Below are positions 1 through 7,550 of a DNA stretch of 64,000 bases, one piece after another. The stretch covers positions 868,001-932,000 of the forward strand of contig NZ_AP018441.1 of the NCBI RefSeq assembly GCF_009937975.1, read 5' to 3'. The DNA comes from Undibacterium sp. YM2. GTDB taxonomy: Bacteria > Pseudomonadota > Gammaproteobacteria > Burkholderiales > Burkholderiaceae_D. The stretch's first letter is position 1. Each line of letters begins with the position of its first letter. The notes beneath the pieces were generated by a model that was not told the origin of the DNA, did not search any database, and saw nothing but the letters and a program-made list of their open reading frames with translations. Both the position numbers and the translations under genes were made by a program.

Positions 1-831
1 GCCGGTTTACCTGCAGCCATAGCGAACCTGACAGCGGATAACTGGTTCAATGCCGCTACCGCCATCATGACTACCGATACCCAGCCCAAGGCGGCATCGG
101 CGACGGTGGAAATCAACGGTAAAACCGTGACCATGACAGGCATCAGCAAAGGTGCGGGCATGATCAAGCCAAATATGGCGACCATGCTGGGTTATCTGGC
201 GATAGATGCCAAGGTTGCGCAAAATGTGCTGGATCACATGGTCAAGCAGGCGGCTGACAAGTCTTTCAATTGCATCACCATCGATGGTGATACTTCCACT
301 AATGACTCCTTCATGCTCATCGCCACTGGCGCGGGTGAAGTTGAAGTCAATGATGTCGAGACACCAGAATATGTAGCACTGGCAGAAGCCGTGACTGCGT
401 TGTCGCAAAAACTCGCCCACATGATTATCCGTGATGGCGAAGGCGCGACCAAGTTCATGACGATTGCAGTGGAAGAAGGCCGTGATGTAGAAGAATGCCG
501 CAAGATCGCCTACTCGATCGCCCATTCCCCTCTGGTGAAAACCGCTTTCTTTGCCTCTGATCCTAACCTGGGTCGCATCCTGGCAGCCATCGGCTATGCC
601 GGTGTGAATGACCTGGATGTAGGCAAACTGAACCTCTACCTGGATGATGTCTGGGTCGCCAAGAATGGTGGCCGCAATCCTGACTACCGCGAAGAAGACG
701 GTCAGCGCATCATGAAACAGAGCGAAATCACCATACGCGTCAAACTGGCACGTGGCGATGCAGCTGCGACAGTCTGGACTTGCGACCTATCGCATGACTA
801 TGTCTCCATCAACGCCGACTACCGCTCCTGA
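1..831 (+). CDS. argJ: Glutamate N-acetyltransferase / amino-acid acetyltransferase ArgJ, C-terminal part (5' end outside window)
   Basis: ArgJ transfers acetyl groups from N-acetylornithine to glutamate in the cyclic arginine pathway. The reading frame is open from base 1, so the true start lies upstream; the Met at 67 is internal, since the residues before it ([10 protein letters not shown]) are typical ArgJ. The self-cleavage motif is visible as KPNMATML, with the Thr codon at 181-183 as the expected N-terminal nucleophile of the beta chain after autoproteolysis. The C-terminus [12 protein letters not shown] is the family ending. A 12-base gap separates it from the AAA+ ATPase, suggesting one transcript with that gene and mutT. 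Family assignment is firm; only completeness is unknown. Confidence 0.96.
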   Translation, partial: AGLPAAIANLTADNWFNAATAIMTTDTQPKAASATVEINGKTVTMTGISKGAGMIKPNMATMLGYLAIDAKVAQNVLDHMVKQAADKSFNCITIDGDTSTNDSFMLIATGAGEVEVNDVETPEYVALAEAVTALSQKLAHMIIRDGEGATKFMTIAVEEGRDVEECRKIAYSIAHSPLVKTAFFASDPNLGRILAAIGYAGVNDLDVGKLNLYLDDVWVAKNGGRNPDYREEDGQRIMKQSEITIRVKLARGDAAATVWTCDLSHDYVSINADYRS

Positions 832-843
832 TCTGGACAGACA

Positions 844-1713
844 ATGACGCAGCTTGATCAATTTCTCTTGCGTGCCGAGCATTTGCTGAGCAGGCTGGAA
901 AACATATTGCCCGCCAGTACGCCCGCACCTGACTGGAATCTGGGCTTTGCCTACCGCTGGCGCAAACGAGGCGGTCAGGGTTATTTACAAGTCGTGCGTC
1001 ATGCCTCGACCATAGCGCTGGATGACTTGCGTAATGTCGCCGCACAAAAAGCCCAGATAGAGCAAAACACCAGGCAATTTGTTCATGGTAAACCAGCCAA
1101 TAATGTCTTGCTGACCGGTGCCCGTGGTACAGGTAAATCATCGCTGATCAAGGCTTGCCTGAACCAGTTTTCTGGCCAGGGTTTGCGTCTCATCGAAGTT
1201 GATAAAGCTGACCTGGCTGACTTGCCGGATATCGTCGATCTGATCGCCGAGCGCCCAGAGCGTTTCATCGTTTTTTGTGATGACCTGTCCTTTGAAGAAG
1301 GCGAGGCTGGTTACAAGGCCTTGAAGGTGGCACTGGATGGCAGTATTTCTGCCCAGTCCGATAATGTGTTGATCTATGCGACTTCAAACCGCCGCCATCT
1401 CTTGCCTGAGAAAATGTCAGACAATGCCAGCTATAAATATAGCGATGATGGTGACCTGCATCCGGGTGAAACGGTAGAAGAAAAAATCTCCTTGTCTGAG
1501 CGCTTTGGCCTATGGGTTTCTTTCTATCCTTTCAAGCAGGATGATTACCTCGATATCGTCGCTTACTGGCTGGGGAGTATGGGTTGTACTGCTGCACAGG
1601 TAGAAGAAGCACGTGGTGATGCCTTGCGCTGGGCTTTGCAACGCGGTTCGCGCTCTGGCCGCGTGGCCTGGCAATTTGCACGGGACTACGCAGGCAAGCT
1701 GGCGGAGTCTTGA
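844..1713 (+). CDS. AAA+ ATPase of the DUF815 family
   Basis: A 289-residue cytoplasmic ATP-binding protein of unknown cellular role. The Walker A loop is GARGTGKSS at about residues 92-100, and a Walker B-like stretch FIVFCDDLSFEEGE follows at about 140-155. A sensor-like YATSNRRHLLPE segment comes next. This arrangement is the DUF815 (AAA_22-like) family commonly found beside argJ/mutT in Burkholderiales. It lies directly between argJ and mutT: 12 bases after argJ, with its stop one base before the mutT start. Function cannot be assigned beyond ATP hydrolysis. Confidence 0.85.
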   Translation: MTQLDQFLLRAEHLLSRLENILPASTPAPDWNLGFAYRWRKRGGQGYLQVVRHASTIALDDLRNVAAQKAQIEQNTRQFVHGKPANNVLLTGARGTGKSSLIKACLNQFSGQGLRLIEVDKADLADLPDIVDLIAERPERFIVFCDDLSFEEGEAGYKALKVALDGSISAQSDNVLIYATSNRRHLLPEKMSDNASYKYSDDGDLHPGETVEEKISLSERFGLWVSFYPFKQDDYLDIVAYWLGSMGCTAAQVEEARGDALRWALQRGSRSGRVAWQFARDYAGKLAES

Positions 1714-1714
1714 A

Positions 1715-2137
1715 ATGAGCGCAAAACCTGTGGATGTCGCCGTCGGCATCCTGATGAAAGCCAATGGCGATGTCTTGCTGGGGCAGCGTCCGGCAGGCAA
1801 ACCCTATGAAGGTTATTGGGAATTTCCGGGCGGCAAGGTTGAGCCTGATGAATCCATACTCGATGCACTCAAGCGCGAATTTGTTGAAGAGCTGGGCATA
1901 CAGGTGTTGACTGCCGAACCCTGGTGCGGCGTAGAGCATATCTATCCGCATGCCCATGTCAGGCTGCATTTCTATATCAGCCGTGAATGGCAGGGCGAAC
2001 CGCAAAGTCTGGAAGGGCAAGCCTTTGCCTGGCAGGGCAGTGTAGAGCTCACGCCTTTATTGCCAGCCACCATACCCCTGCTGGAATGGCTGGATTTGCT
2101 GCGTAAGGACGAGGCCAGTCTGGCTGCTGCAGCTTGA
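1715..2137 (+). CDS. mutT: Nudix hydrolase, MutT-type (8-oxo-dGTP diphosphatase)
   Basis: Predicted to remove oxidised dGTP from the nucleotide pool. The ATG at 1715 is chosen, two bases after the ATPase stop; an upstream in-frame start would run inside the ATPase gene. The product of 140 residues fits MutT (about 130). The Nudix box is complete: GGKVEPDESI followed by REFVEELGI (Gly, Glu, then RExxEE). The preceding YWEFPGG motif is typical of MutT1. Nudix specificity cannot be proven from sequence. It converges with yacG across the alr-dadA block, and I infer that block was inserted into an ancestral argJ-mutT/yacG-zapD-coaE neighbourhood. Confidence 0.88.
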   Translation: MSAKPVDVAVGILMKANGDVLLGQRPAGKPYEGYWEFPGGKVEPDESILDALKREFVEELGIQVLTAEPWCGVEHIYPHAHVRLHFYISREWQGEPQSLEGQAFAWQGSVELTPLLPATIPLLEWLDLLRKDEASLAAAA

Positions 2138-2420
2138 GCAATTAAATAATTAGCTTGAATCTTGCAGCCAGTGCGCTGGCTTGCGACACCACTTCCCTCC
2201 CATCACTTTGAAGAAAATCAGCGCTGATATTTATTTGTTCGCTCTGTCCCTTTTTCAATCCTGCTTCCTTCCGCTTTATTGCTTCCTCTCTATACTTGGT
2301 ATCGAGTACTTCCTGCCTCTTGTCATCAAACTGTCTTTTTATGACAAACAATCCGTAGTATCACTTATTGTCGGATACTTTTTGGGCTGAGATTATCTGT
2401 GCTTTATTTCATTAGCGATA

Positions 2421-2438
2421 TGTATTGAAAACAATACA
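2421..2438. promoter_or_regulatory. TyrR-box-like operator 1
   Basis: A perfect dyad: TGTATTG, four A bases, CAATACA. The TGTA-N10-TACA geometry over 18 bp equals that of the E. coli TyrR box (TGTAAA-N6-TTTACA). It lies about 200 bp upstream of the predicted alr transcription start. It is assigned to the TyrR/PhhR-type activator encoded at the end of the same operon; that pairing is inference. Confidence 0.6.
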
Positions 2439-2439
2439 G

Positions 2440-2457
2440 TGTATTTAAAATAGTACA
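2440..2457. promoter_or_regulatory. TyrR-box-like operator 2
   Basis: An imperfect dyad TGTATT-TAAAAT-AGTACA starting 19 bp after operator 1, i.e. roughly two helical turns, so both would lie on similar faces of the helix. The outer TGTA/TACA is conserved and the inner half is degenerate. Confidence 0.5.
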
Positions 2458-2460
2458 GTG

Positions 2461-2502
2461 TGCGACTTTCAGTACGCAATAGAGTGTGTACTCTAGTGCG
2501 CA
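2461..2502. promoter_or_regulatory. Two weaker operator-like dyads
   Basis: Two further 18-bp imperfect dyads continue the series at about 20-24 bp spacing: 2461-2478 (ends TGCG/CGCA) and 2485-2502 (TGTGTA-N6-TGCGCA). They keep only part of the TGTA/TACA pattern. They may be low-affinity sites or chance. Confidence 0.3.
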
Positions 2503-2523
2503 AAGTAGAGGAAAAGCAGTAAC

Positions 2524-2541
2524 TGTATTAAATTCAATACA
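2524..2541. promoter_or_regulatory. TyrR-box-like operator 3 (promoter-proximal)
   Basis: TGTATT-AAATTC-AATACA, a perfect 6+6 dyad that extends to 20 bp with flanking C/G. It is about 97 bp upstream of the predicted +1, a normal position for an enhancer-type site of a sigma-54 activator. Same consensus as operators 1 and 2. Confidence 0.58.
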
Positions 2542-2602
2542 GATTTTTTGGCGAATCCAAAATAAATTTTCTAAGTCCTTGAATTTTTTCAATAAAATTT
2601 TG

Positions 2603-2618
2603 TGGCACGACGATTGCT
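2603..2618 (+). promoter_or_regulatory. Sigma-54 (RpoN) promoter of the alr-dadA operon
   Basis: TGGCACG-ACGA-TTGCT matches the sigma-54 consensus TGGCACG-N4-TTGCW at every defined position, with GG at 2604-2605 (-24) and GC at 2616-2617 (-12). The predicted start is near 2629, leaving a leader of about 33 nt that includes the GGAG ribosome-binding site at 2649-2652. Since sigma-54 needs an AAA+ activator, it fits the GAFTGA-containing regulator at 5782-7338. Confidence 0.8.
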
Positions 2619-2661
2619 ATGACTAGTCGCAGTTTCCTTATATGCGATGGAGTGGTGAAAT

Positions 2662-3774
2662 ATGAAGCAAGTTGCTGGAATAGCAGGTGCAGTACTTCGT
2701 ATTGACTTACAGGCAATACGTTATAACTATCGTCTGTTGCGCGGTTTATTGGGCGTGGCGAAATGTGGTGCCGCAGTCAAGGCGGATGCTTATGGTGTGG
2801 GCGCGGTGCAAGTCGTACAGGCGCTGTATGCAGAAGGTTGCCGGGATTTTTTTGTCGCCCATTTGCAAGAGGCGATCATTATTCGTGAATATTTGCCTGC
2901 GGATGCAGCCATCTATGTCATGCATGGCTCACCCGTTGGGCATGAGGCGGAATTATTGGAATATAACTGCACACCAGTCTTGAACAGCCTGCCACAAATG
3001 CTGGCCTGGCGTGCATTGGCGCAAAAAGAACAGCGCCGCCTGCCAGCCATCGTCCAGGTTGATACCGGCATGGCCAGGATGGGCTTGTCAGCCGCCGAGG
3101 TGCAGCAATGGCAAGCCGATGCCAGCCTCAGCGAGGGCATAGACCTGCAATACATCATGAGCCATCTGGTCAGTGCAGAAGACCAGGCCAACCCGGTTAA
3201 TCAGCAGCAGTTGCAAGCCTTTAATGCCTTGCGTACCCAAATCCCGGCTTGCCAGGGTTTGCCAGCCAGCCTGGCCAATTCTTCCGGCATCTTCCTGGGT
3301 AAGGACTTTCATTTCGACATGGCCCGTCCTGGCGCTGCCCTATACGGTGTTGCCCCTGTCGCAGGCCAGGCAAATCCCCTGCGTGCCGTTGCCCACCTGC
3401 AAGGCCGCATCATACAAACCCGTGAAATCCCGGCTGACACCGGTGTTGGCTATGGATCAACCTGGCGCAGCAGCCAGACCAGCCGCATAGCCACCGTCGG
3501 TGTCGGTTATGCCGATGGCTGGATGCGCAGCCTCAGCAATCGTGGCGTTGCCCATATTGCTGGCCAGGCCGTACCCATGGTCGGCAATGTATCGATGGAC
3601 ACGATTACCCTGGATGTTACTGCAGTCCCTGCAGAACATCTGCAACCCGGCTCCATGGTGGACCTGATCTCTGCTGACAATACAGTAGATCAGGTGGCAG
3701 CACGTGCCAACACCATAGGCTATGAAATCCTGACCAGTCTGGGAGGCCGCTATGAGCGTACCTATAGCAATTAA
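2662..3774 (+). CDS. alr: Alanine racemase (catabolic DadX/Alr type)
   Basis: A PLP enzyme interconverting L- and D-alanine. At 370 residues it has the family's usual length. The PLP lysine is Lys40 in AAVKADAYG, and the second catalytic base is Tyr264 in GVGYGSTW. The N-terminal TIM barrel and C-terminal beta domain (ATVGVGYADGW, GNVSMDTITLDV) are intact. GGAG at 2649-2652 supports the ATG at 2662. Its position ahead of dadA points to a catabolic role, making D-alanine for the dehydrogenase, rather than cell-wall supply, though it could do both. Transcription is predicted from the sigma-54 promoter at 2603. Confidence 0.94.
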   Translation: MKQVAGIAGAVLRIDLQAIRYNYRLLRGLLGVAKCGAAVKADAYGVGAVQVVQALYAEGCRDFFVAHLQEAIIIREYLPADAAIYVMHGSPVGHEAELLEYNCTPVLNSLPQMLAWRALAQKEQRRLPAIVQVDTGMARMGLSAAEVQQWQADASLSEGIDLQYIMSHLVSAEDQANPVNQQQLQAFNALRTQIPACQGLPASLANSSGIFLGKDFHFDMARPGAALYGVAPVAGQANPLRAVAHLQGRIIQTREIPADTGVGYGSTWRSSQTSRIATVGVGYADGWMRSLSNRGVAHIAGQAVPMVGNVSMDTITLDVTAVPAEHLQPGSMVDLISADNTVDQVAARANTIGYEILTSLGGRYERTYSN

Positions 3775-3885
3775 GCCTCTACATGTATGGCCGCTTGCCT
3801 GAGCAAGCAGCCAGAACAAATAAAGAACACAACAGACAAACAGATTAATCCATCAGTGAGCCAGCAGCAGGCCGGGAGAAATAAA

Positions 3886-5178
3886 ATGAAAATAGTTATA
3901 TTGGGTGCAGGTGTTATCGGTACAGCGTCAGCGTATTACCTTGCCAAGGCAGGCCATGAAGTCACCGTGATTGAGCGCCAGCCTGCAGCAGGTCTGGAAA
4001 CCAGTTATGCCAATGCAGGCGAAGTCTCTCCAGGTTATTCAGCGCCATGGGCAGGCCCTGGCGTGCCCCTGAAAGCCATCAAATGGCTGATGATGCAGCA
4101 CAGCCCGCTGGCAATACGTCCCAGCTTTGACCCGACTATGTGGCGCTGGGTCACGCAAATGCTGATGAACTGCACCAGCAAACGTTATGAAATCAATAAG
4201 GGTCGCATGTTGCGCATGGCTGAATACAGCCGCGATGTCTTGCAACAACTGCGCAGCGATACCGGCATCAGCTATGACGAACGTACCCAGGGTACGCTGC
4301 AACTGTTCCGCAATCAGCAGCAACTGGACGGTGCAGAGGCCGATATCGCCATCCTCAAACGTTACGATGTGCCTTATGAAAAACTGGACAAGGCCGGTTG
4401 CCTGAAAGTGGAACCCGCACTGGTCAATGTGCAGGATAAATTTGTCGGTGCCTTGCGTTTGCCAGGGGATGAAACCGGCGACTGCTTCAAGTTCACCCAG
4501 AGCCTGTCCAGATTCGCGCAAGAACTGGGTGTCCAGTTCAAGTACGGCGTCAGCATACAAAGACTGGTCAAGAGCGGCGATACCATCACTTCTGTCATCA
4601 CCTCCGAAGGTGAGATCAAGGCAGACTGTTTCGTATTGGCACTTGGCAGTTATTCCCCGATTCTCTTGAAAGAATTGGGCATCAAGATTCCTGTTTACCC
4701 TATCAAGGGCTATTCAATCACCGTTCCGATTACCGACGCACAAAAAGCGCCGGAATCGACGGTCATGGATGAGACCTATAAAGTCGCAATTACCCGCCTG
4801 GGCGACCGCATACGTGTCGGTGGTACTGCCGAAATCACCGGCTATAACCTCGACCTGCGTGCAGACCGCCGTGCCACCCTGGAGCATTCAGTGACTGATC
4901 TGTTCCCTGGTGGTGGCGACGTCAGCAAAGCCGAATTCTGGACTGGCCTGCGTCCCATGACGCCGGACGGCACCCCTGTCATTGGCCCTACGCCTTACCG
5001 CAACCTGTACCTGAACACTGGTCATGGCACGCTGGGCTGGACCATGGCTTGCGGTTCTGGCCAGTTCATTGCTGACGTGGTTTCTGGCAAGCGCCCGGCT
5101 ATTTCTACTGAAGGTTTATTCATGGACCGTTACGGCAGCGTCAACAGTCCAATATTTATACACAAGGAGTTGGCATGA
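3886..5178 (+). CDS. dadA: D-amino acid dehydrogenase, small subunit DadA
   Basis: A membrane-associated flavoprotein that oxidises D-alanine and other D-amino acids to 2-oxo acids plus ammonia, passing electrons to the quinone pool. The start is set at ATG 3886, because GGGAGAA lies just upstream and [12 protein letters not shown] is the canonical DadA N-terminus; a longer in-frame extension to 3787 has no family support. This gives 430 residues (E. coli DadA has 432). The Rossmann motif GAGVIG covers residues 7-12, and the C-terminal [16 protein letters not shown] and [16 protein letters not shown] are FAD-contact motifs. It shares an ATGA overlap with the next gene, implying translational coupling. 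Confidence 0.95.
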   Translation: MKIVILGAGVIGTASAYYLAKAGHEVTVIERQPAAGLETSYANAGEVSPGYSAPWAGPGVPLKAIKWLMMQHSPLAIRPSFDPTMWRWVTQMLMNCTSKRYEINKGRMLRMAEYSRDVLQQLRSDTGISYDERTQGTLQLFRNQQQLDGAEADIAILKRYDVPYEKLDKAGCLKVEPALVNVQDKFVGALRLPGDETGDCFKFTQSLSRFAQELGVQFKYGVSIQRLVKSGDTITSVITSEGEIKADCFVLALGSYSPILLKELGIKIPVYPIKGYSITVPITDAQKAPESTVMDETYKVAITRLGDRIRVGGTAEITGYNLDLRADRRATLEHSVTDLFPGGGDVSKAEFWTGLRPMTPDGTPVIGPTPYRNLYLNTGHGTLGWTMACGSGQFIADVVSGKRPAISTEGLFMDRYGSVNSPIFIHKELA

Positions 5179-5738
5179 ATGCAATTGAAGAGTTATTGTC
5201 ATCAACCCAGGTCTTTTCTGATGCCAACCTGAATGCGCGGTTTTTTACCGCCATAGAGTTGCTGGCACAAATCATGATGGTCATGCCGCGTACCGCGAAT
5301 ATTACCGCGCTGGCCCAAGCCACGGGCAAGACACCGCGCCTGATACGCTCGATACTGGCCGTACTGAGCAAGGATGCCCTGGTCAGTCGCGATAGCAAAG
5401 AGAAGGATGCCTGGCACTGCCGTGACTGCAATGGCATCATCACCCTGGCAGATGTTTACCGCAGCTTCGTCAATGCAGAAGAGCGCGCTGCTGCCAAGGC
5501 CATCGAAAAAGCGGTGCAGGAAGAAGAGACAGAAGTGCCACAGGAAAGACGCAATACCCGTACTTCCAGCCAGCAAAGTGTCGATCTGCTGATGATGCAA
5601 GTTAAAATGACGCTCAATCGTGCAGTCTTGCAGCAACTGGAGCAATTTGACCTGGGCCGTTTGCGTGGCCTGGCATCGAACAGCGCTTTCCGTCGCCAGC
5701 ATGCACGCCCACGTGGTTATATCCCGGAACCGTATTAA
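5175..5738 (+). CDS. Rrf2-like winged-helix transcriptional regulator
   Basis: A 187-residue protein overlapping the dadA stop by four bases. Residues about 22-98 resemble the Rrf2 winged helix: a first helix ([12 protein letters not shown]), a helix-turn-helix ([23 protein letters not shown]), a wing and the family-like [10 protein letters not shown]. Unlike IscR it lacks the usual three-Cys cluster after the wing, but has a CxxC pair (HCRDCNG) inside the wing that might bind metal. The C-terminal half is charged and probably helical. Target unknown; translational coupling to dadA suggests a role in the same pathway. The family call is moderate, not certain. Confidence 0.6.
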   Translation: MNAIEELLSSTQVFSDANLNARFFTAIELLAQIMMVMPRTANITALAQATGKTPRLIRSILAVLSKDALVSRDSKEKDAWHCRDCNGIITLADVYRSFVNAEERAAAKAIEKAVQEEETEVPQERRNTRTSSQQSVDLLMMQVKMTLNRAVLQQLEQFDLGRLRGLASNSAFRRQHARPRGYIPEPY

Positions 5739-5781
5739 TCATACTTGATCAGACTTTCATCGTTTCATCACAAAGCAACGC

Positions 5782-7338
5782 ATGCGCATCAATATCCAGT
5801 TCAAGGACAGAGTAGGTATTGCCCACGAAATACTGGCGGTATTGGCGCGTCGCGGGCTCAATGTGGTGGCGGTTGAAGTTGATCCCCCCAACATCTATAT
5901 CGACAGCCCTGAACTGCTGGAATTCATGCTGCCCTCATTGCAGGCTGACTGCCAGTCTGTGCGTGGGGTAGGTGAAATCAAGGTGCTGGATGTCTTGCCC
6001 GGCATACGCAGGCGTCTCAATCTTGACACCATGATGGCCGTCATGGAAGACCCGGTGCTGGCGATCGATGCCAGCGGCCATATCGTGATTGCCAATGTGG
6101 CTGCTGCCACGGCAACCCGCATGAGCGAGTCCAGCCTGTGCCAGCGCAGCCTGAACCAGGTGCTTGACGATACAGGCATACAGGAAGAGCTGGTCAATTG
6201 TGGTTTCCGCCTGCCCAGCCGCGAAGTCAGCCTGAATGGCGAGCCTTATTTCATGGATGTGACGCCGGTATCAGAGCCTCAGGGTCTTGATATCACCCAT
6301 GGCCGCTCGGTAGGTGCCGTGCTGACTTTTCACGCACCTACCCGCATAGGTGGCCGCCTGCATGCTCTGCAGCATTCTGAAGGCAGTGGCTTTCATTTCA
6401 TCATCGGTGAATCAGAGCAGATACGTAGCCTGAAAACCAAGGCGGCACGGGTGGCAGTGGTTGATGCGCCCTTGCTGATCACTGGCGAGACCGGCACCGG
6501 GAAAGAATTGCTGGCCCAGGCTTGCCACGGTGTCAGTGGCCGCAGCAATGCAGCTTTCCTTGAGCTGAATTGCGCAGCCTTGCCAGAAAGCCTGGCCGAG
6601 AGCGAATTATTTGGTTATATGTCCGGCGCCTTCACCGGTGCCCAGCGTGGTGGCAAGCCTGGCCTGTTTGAAATGGCTGACGGTGGTACGGTCTTTCTCG
6701 ATGAGATAGGCGAGATGTCGCTGTACCTGCAGGCCAAGCTACTGCGCTTCCTGAATGACGGCAAGTTCCGCCGCATAGGCAGTGATAAAGAGGTCAAGGT
6801 GAATGTGCGCATCATCAGCGCCACCCACAGGAACTTGCGCAAGATGGTGCAGGAAGGGAGTTTCCGTGAAGACCTGTTCTACCGCCTGAATGTCTTGCAT
6901 CTGGAAATGCCAGCCCTGCGTGAGCGTCCTGACGATATCCTGCCATTGGCCAGGCATTTCATAGAGCGCGCCTGCACCCAGGCGCAAAAACCGGTATGCC
7001 GTTTGAATTCATCTGCCTGTGCAGCTCTGGTATCCAATCACTGGCCAGGCAATGTCAGGCAATTGCAGAATGTAGTGTTCCGCGCCATCACCATGTCAGA
7101 CCAGCGGGTATTGGATGCAGCTGACCTCGATTGGGCCGAAGGCAGTATCACGGCCGAAGTGGTGAAAAGCGATGCCACCGAGAGCTGGGAGTTGTCGGTG
7201 AACGCCTTTGAGCGCAGTTTGCTGGAAAACCTGTATCCGCAATATCCATCCAGCCGCAAATTGGCGACACGGCTGGCGACTTCACATTCCATGATCGCCA
7301 CCAAGCTGCGTAAATACGGTATCCCGCAAAAACGTTAG
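5782..7338 (+). CDS. TyrR/PhhR-type sigma-54-dependent regulator (ACT-PAS-AAA+-HTH)
   Basis: A 518-residue enhancer-binding protein. Residues 1-70 form an ACT-like amino-acid-sensing domain (IQFKDRVGIAHEILAVL), 80-190 a PAS domain (VMEDPVLAIDASGHIVIAN) and 205-440 the AAA+ domain. The AAA+ part has Walker A GETGTGKE near 235, an intact GAFTGA loop at 282-287, Walker B VFLDEIGE near 304 and an R-finger region. The last 45 residues are a Fis-like HTH (SSRKLATRLATSHSMIATKL). E. coli TyrR lacks GAFTGA and works with sigma-70; this protein keeps it, as in Pseudomonas PhhR, and should activate sigma-54. It is the natural candidate for the operators upstream of alr. The alr-dadA context suggests it senses an amino acid such as alanine; the ligand is unknown. 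Confidence 0.88.
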   Translation: MRINIQFKDRVGIAHEILAVLARRGLNVVAVEVDPPNIYIDSPELLEFMLPSLQADCQSVRGVGEIKVLDVLPGIRRRLNLDTMMAVMEDPVLAIDASGHIVIANVAAATATRMSESSLCQRSLNQVLDDTGIQEELVNCGFRLPSREVSLNGEPYFMDVTPVSEPQGLDITHGRSVGAVLTFHAPTRIGGRLHALQHSEGSGFHFIIGESEQIRSLKTKAARVAVVDAPLLITGETGTGKELLAQACHGVSGRSNAAFLELNCAALPESLAESELFGYMSGAFTGAQRGGKPGLFEMADGGTVFLDEIGEMSLYLQAKLLRFLNDGKFRRIGSDKEVKVNVRIISATHRNLRKMVQEGSFREDLFYRLNVLHLEMPALRERPDDILPLARHFIERACTQAQKPVCRLNSSACAALVSNHWPGNVRQLQNVVFRAITMSDQRVLDAADLDWAEGSITAEVVKSDATESWELSVNAFERSLLENLYPQYPSSRKLATRLATSHSMIATKLRKYGIPQKR

Positions 7339-7349
7339 GCTTTTTGCTT

Positions 7350-7382
7350 AACTGGCTGAATAAGCAGCTTATTCAGCCAGTT
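7350..7382. terminator. 15-bp perfect inverted repeat between convergent genes
   Basis: Arms AACTGGCTGAATAAG (7350-7364) and CTTATTCAGCCAGTT (7368-7382) are exact reverse complements around a 3-base loop. They lie 12 bases after the tyrR-like stop and include the last codons and stop of yacG. No T run follows on either strand, so termination is plausible but not classical. Confidence 0.5.
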
Positions 7383-7548
7383 CTTCCGGGTCTTCAGGTA
7401 AATTGACTGCAGGTATCGTGTATTTCTCTTCAGCCCAGGCACCCAGGTCTATTTGCTTGCAGCGTTCAGAGCAAAAAGGACGCCAGCGGTTCGCTTCTTT
7501 CCATTCCACCTTGGTTTTGCAGGTGGGACAATCAACAAAAGTAGCCAT
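7369..7548 (-). CDS. yacG: DNA gyrase inhibitor / zinc-binding protein YacG
   Basis: A 59-residue protein read on the minus strand from ATG at 7548 to TAA at 7369. It has the YacG treble-clef zinc signature: CPTC near residues 7-10 and CSERC near 26-30, with the conserved [20 protein letters not shown] core and an acidic tail. In E. coli YacG binds GyrB and inhibits gyrase. It starts two bases after the zapD stop, the usual coaE-zapD-yacG order in proteobacteria, so it is probably co-translated. Its stop lies inside the long inverted repeat at 7350-7382. Confidence 0.92.
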   Translation of the reverse strand: MATFVDCPTCKTKVEWKEANRWRPFCSERCKQIDLGAWAEEKYTIPAVNLPEDPEELAE

Positions 7549-7550
7549 GT

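Larger units (their letters stand above)
2138..2661. other. 524-bp non-coding region: mutT end to alr start, regulatory
   Basis: No convincing gene. Two overlapping opposite-strand frames of 69 codons (2142-2351 and 2181-2390) lack ribosome-binding sites and are not accepted. The half from 2400 to 2661 is AT-rich. It carries an array of palindromes of the form TGTATT-N6-AATACA and ends in a sigma-54-type promoter just before alr, so it is interpreted as the control region of the alr-dadA operon. Confidence 0.7.

Noticed and set aside
2142..2390. Overlapping 69-codon frames on both strands after mutT
   Set aside because: The minus frame starts at TTG, neither has a ribosome-binding site or a recognisable product, and they overlap each other completely. 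A gene remnant cannot be excluded.
2543..2602. IHF site between the operators and the sigma-54 promoter of alr
   Set aside because: The stretch is AT-rich and suitably placed, but I find no convincing match to the IHF consensus.
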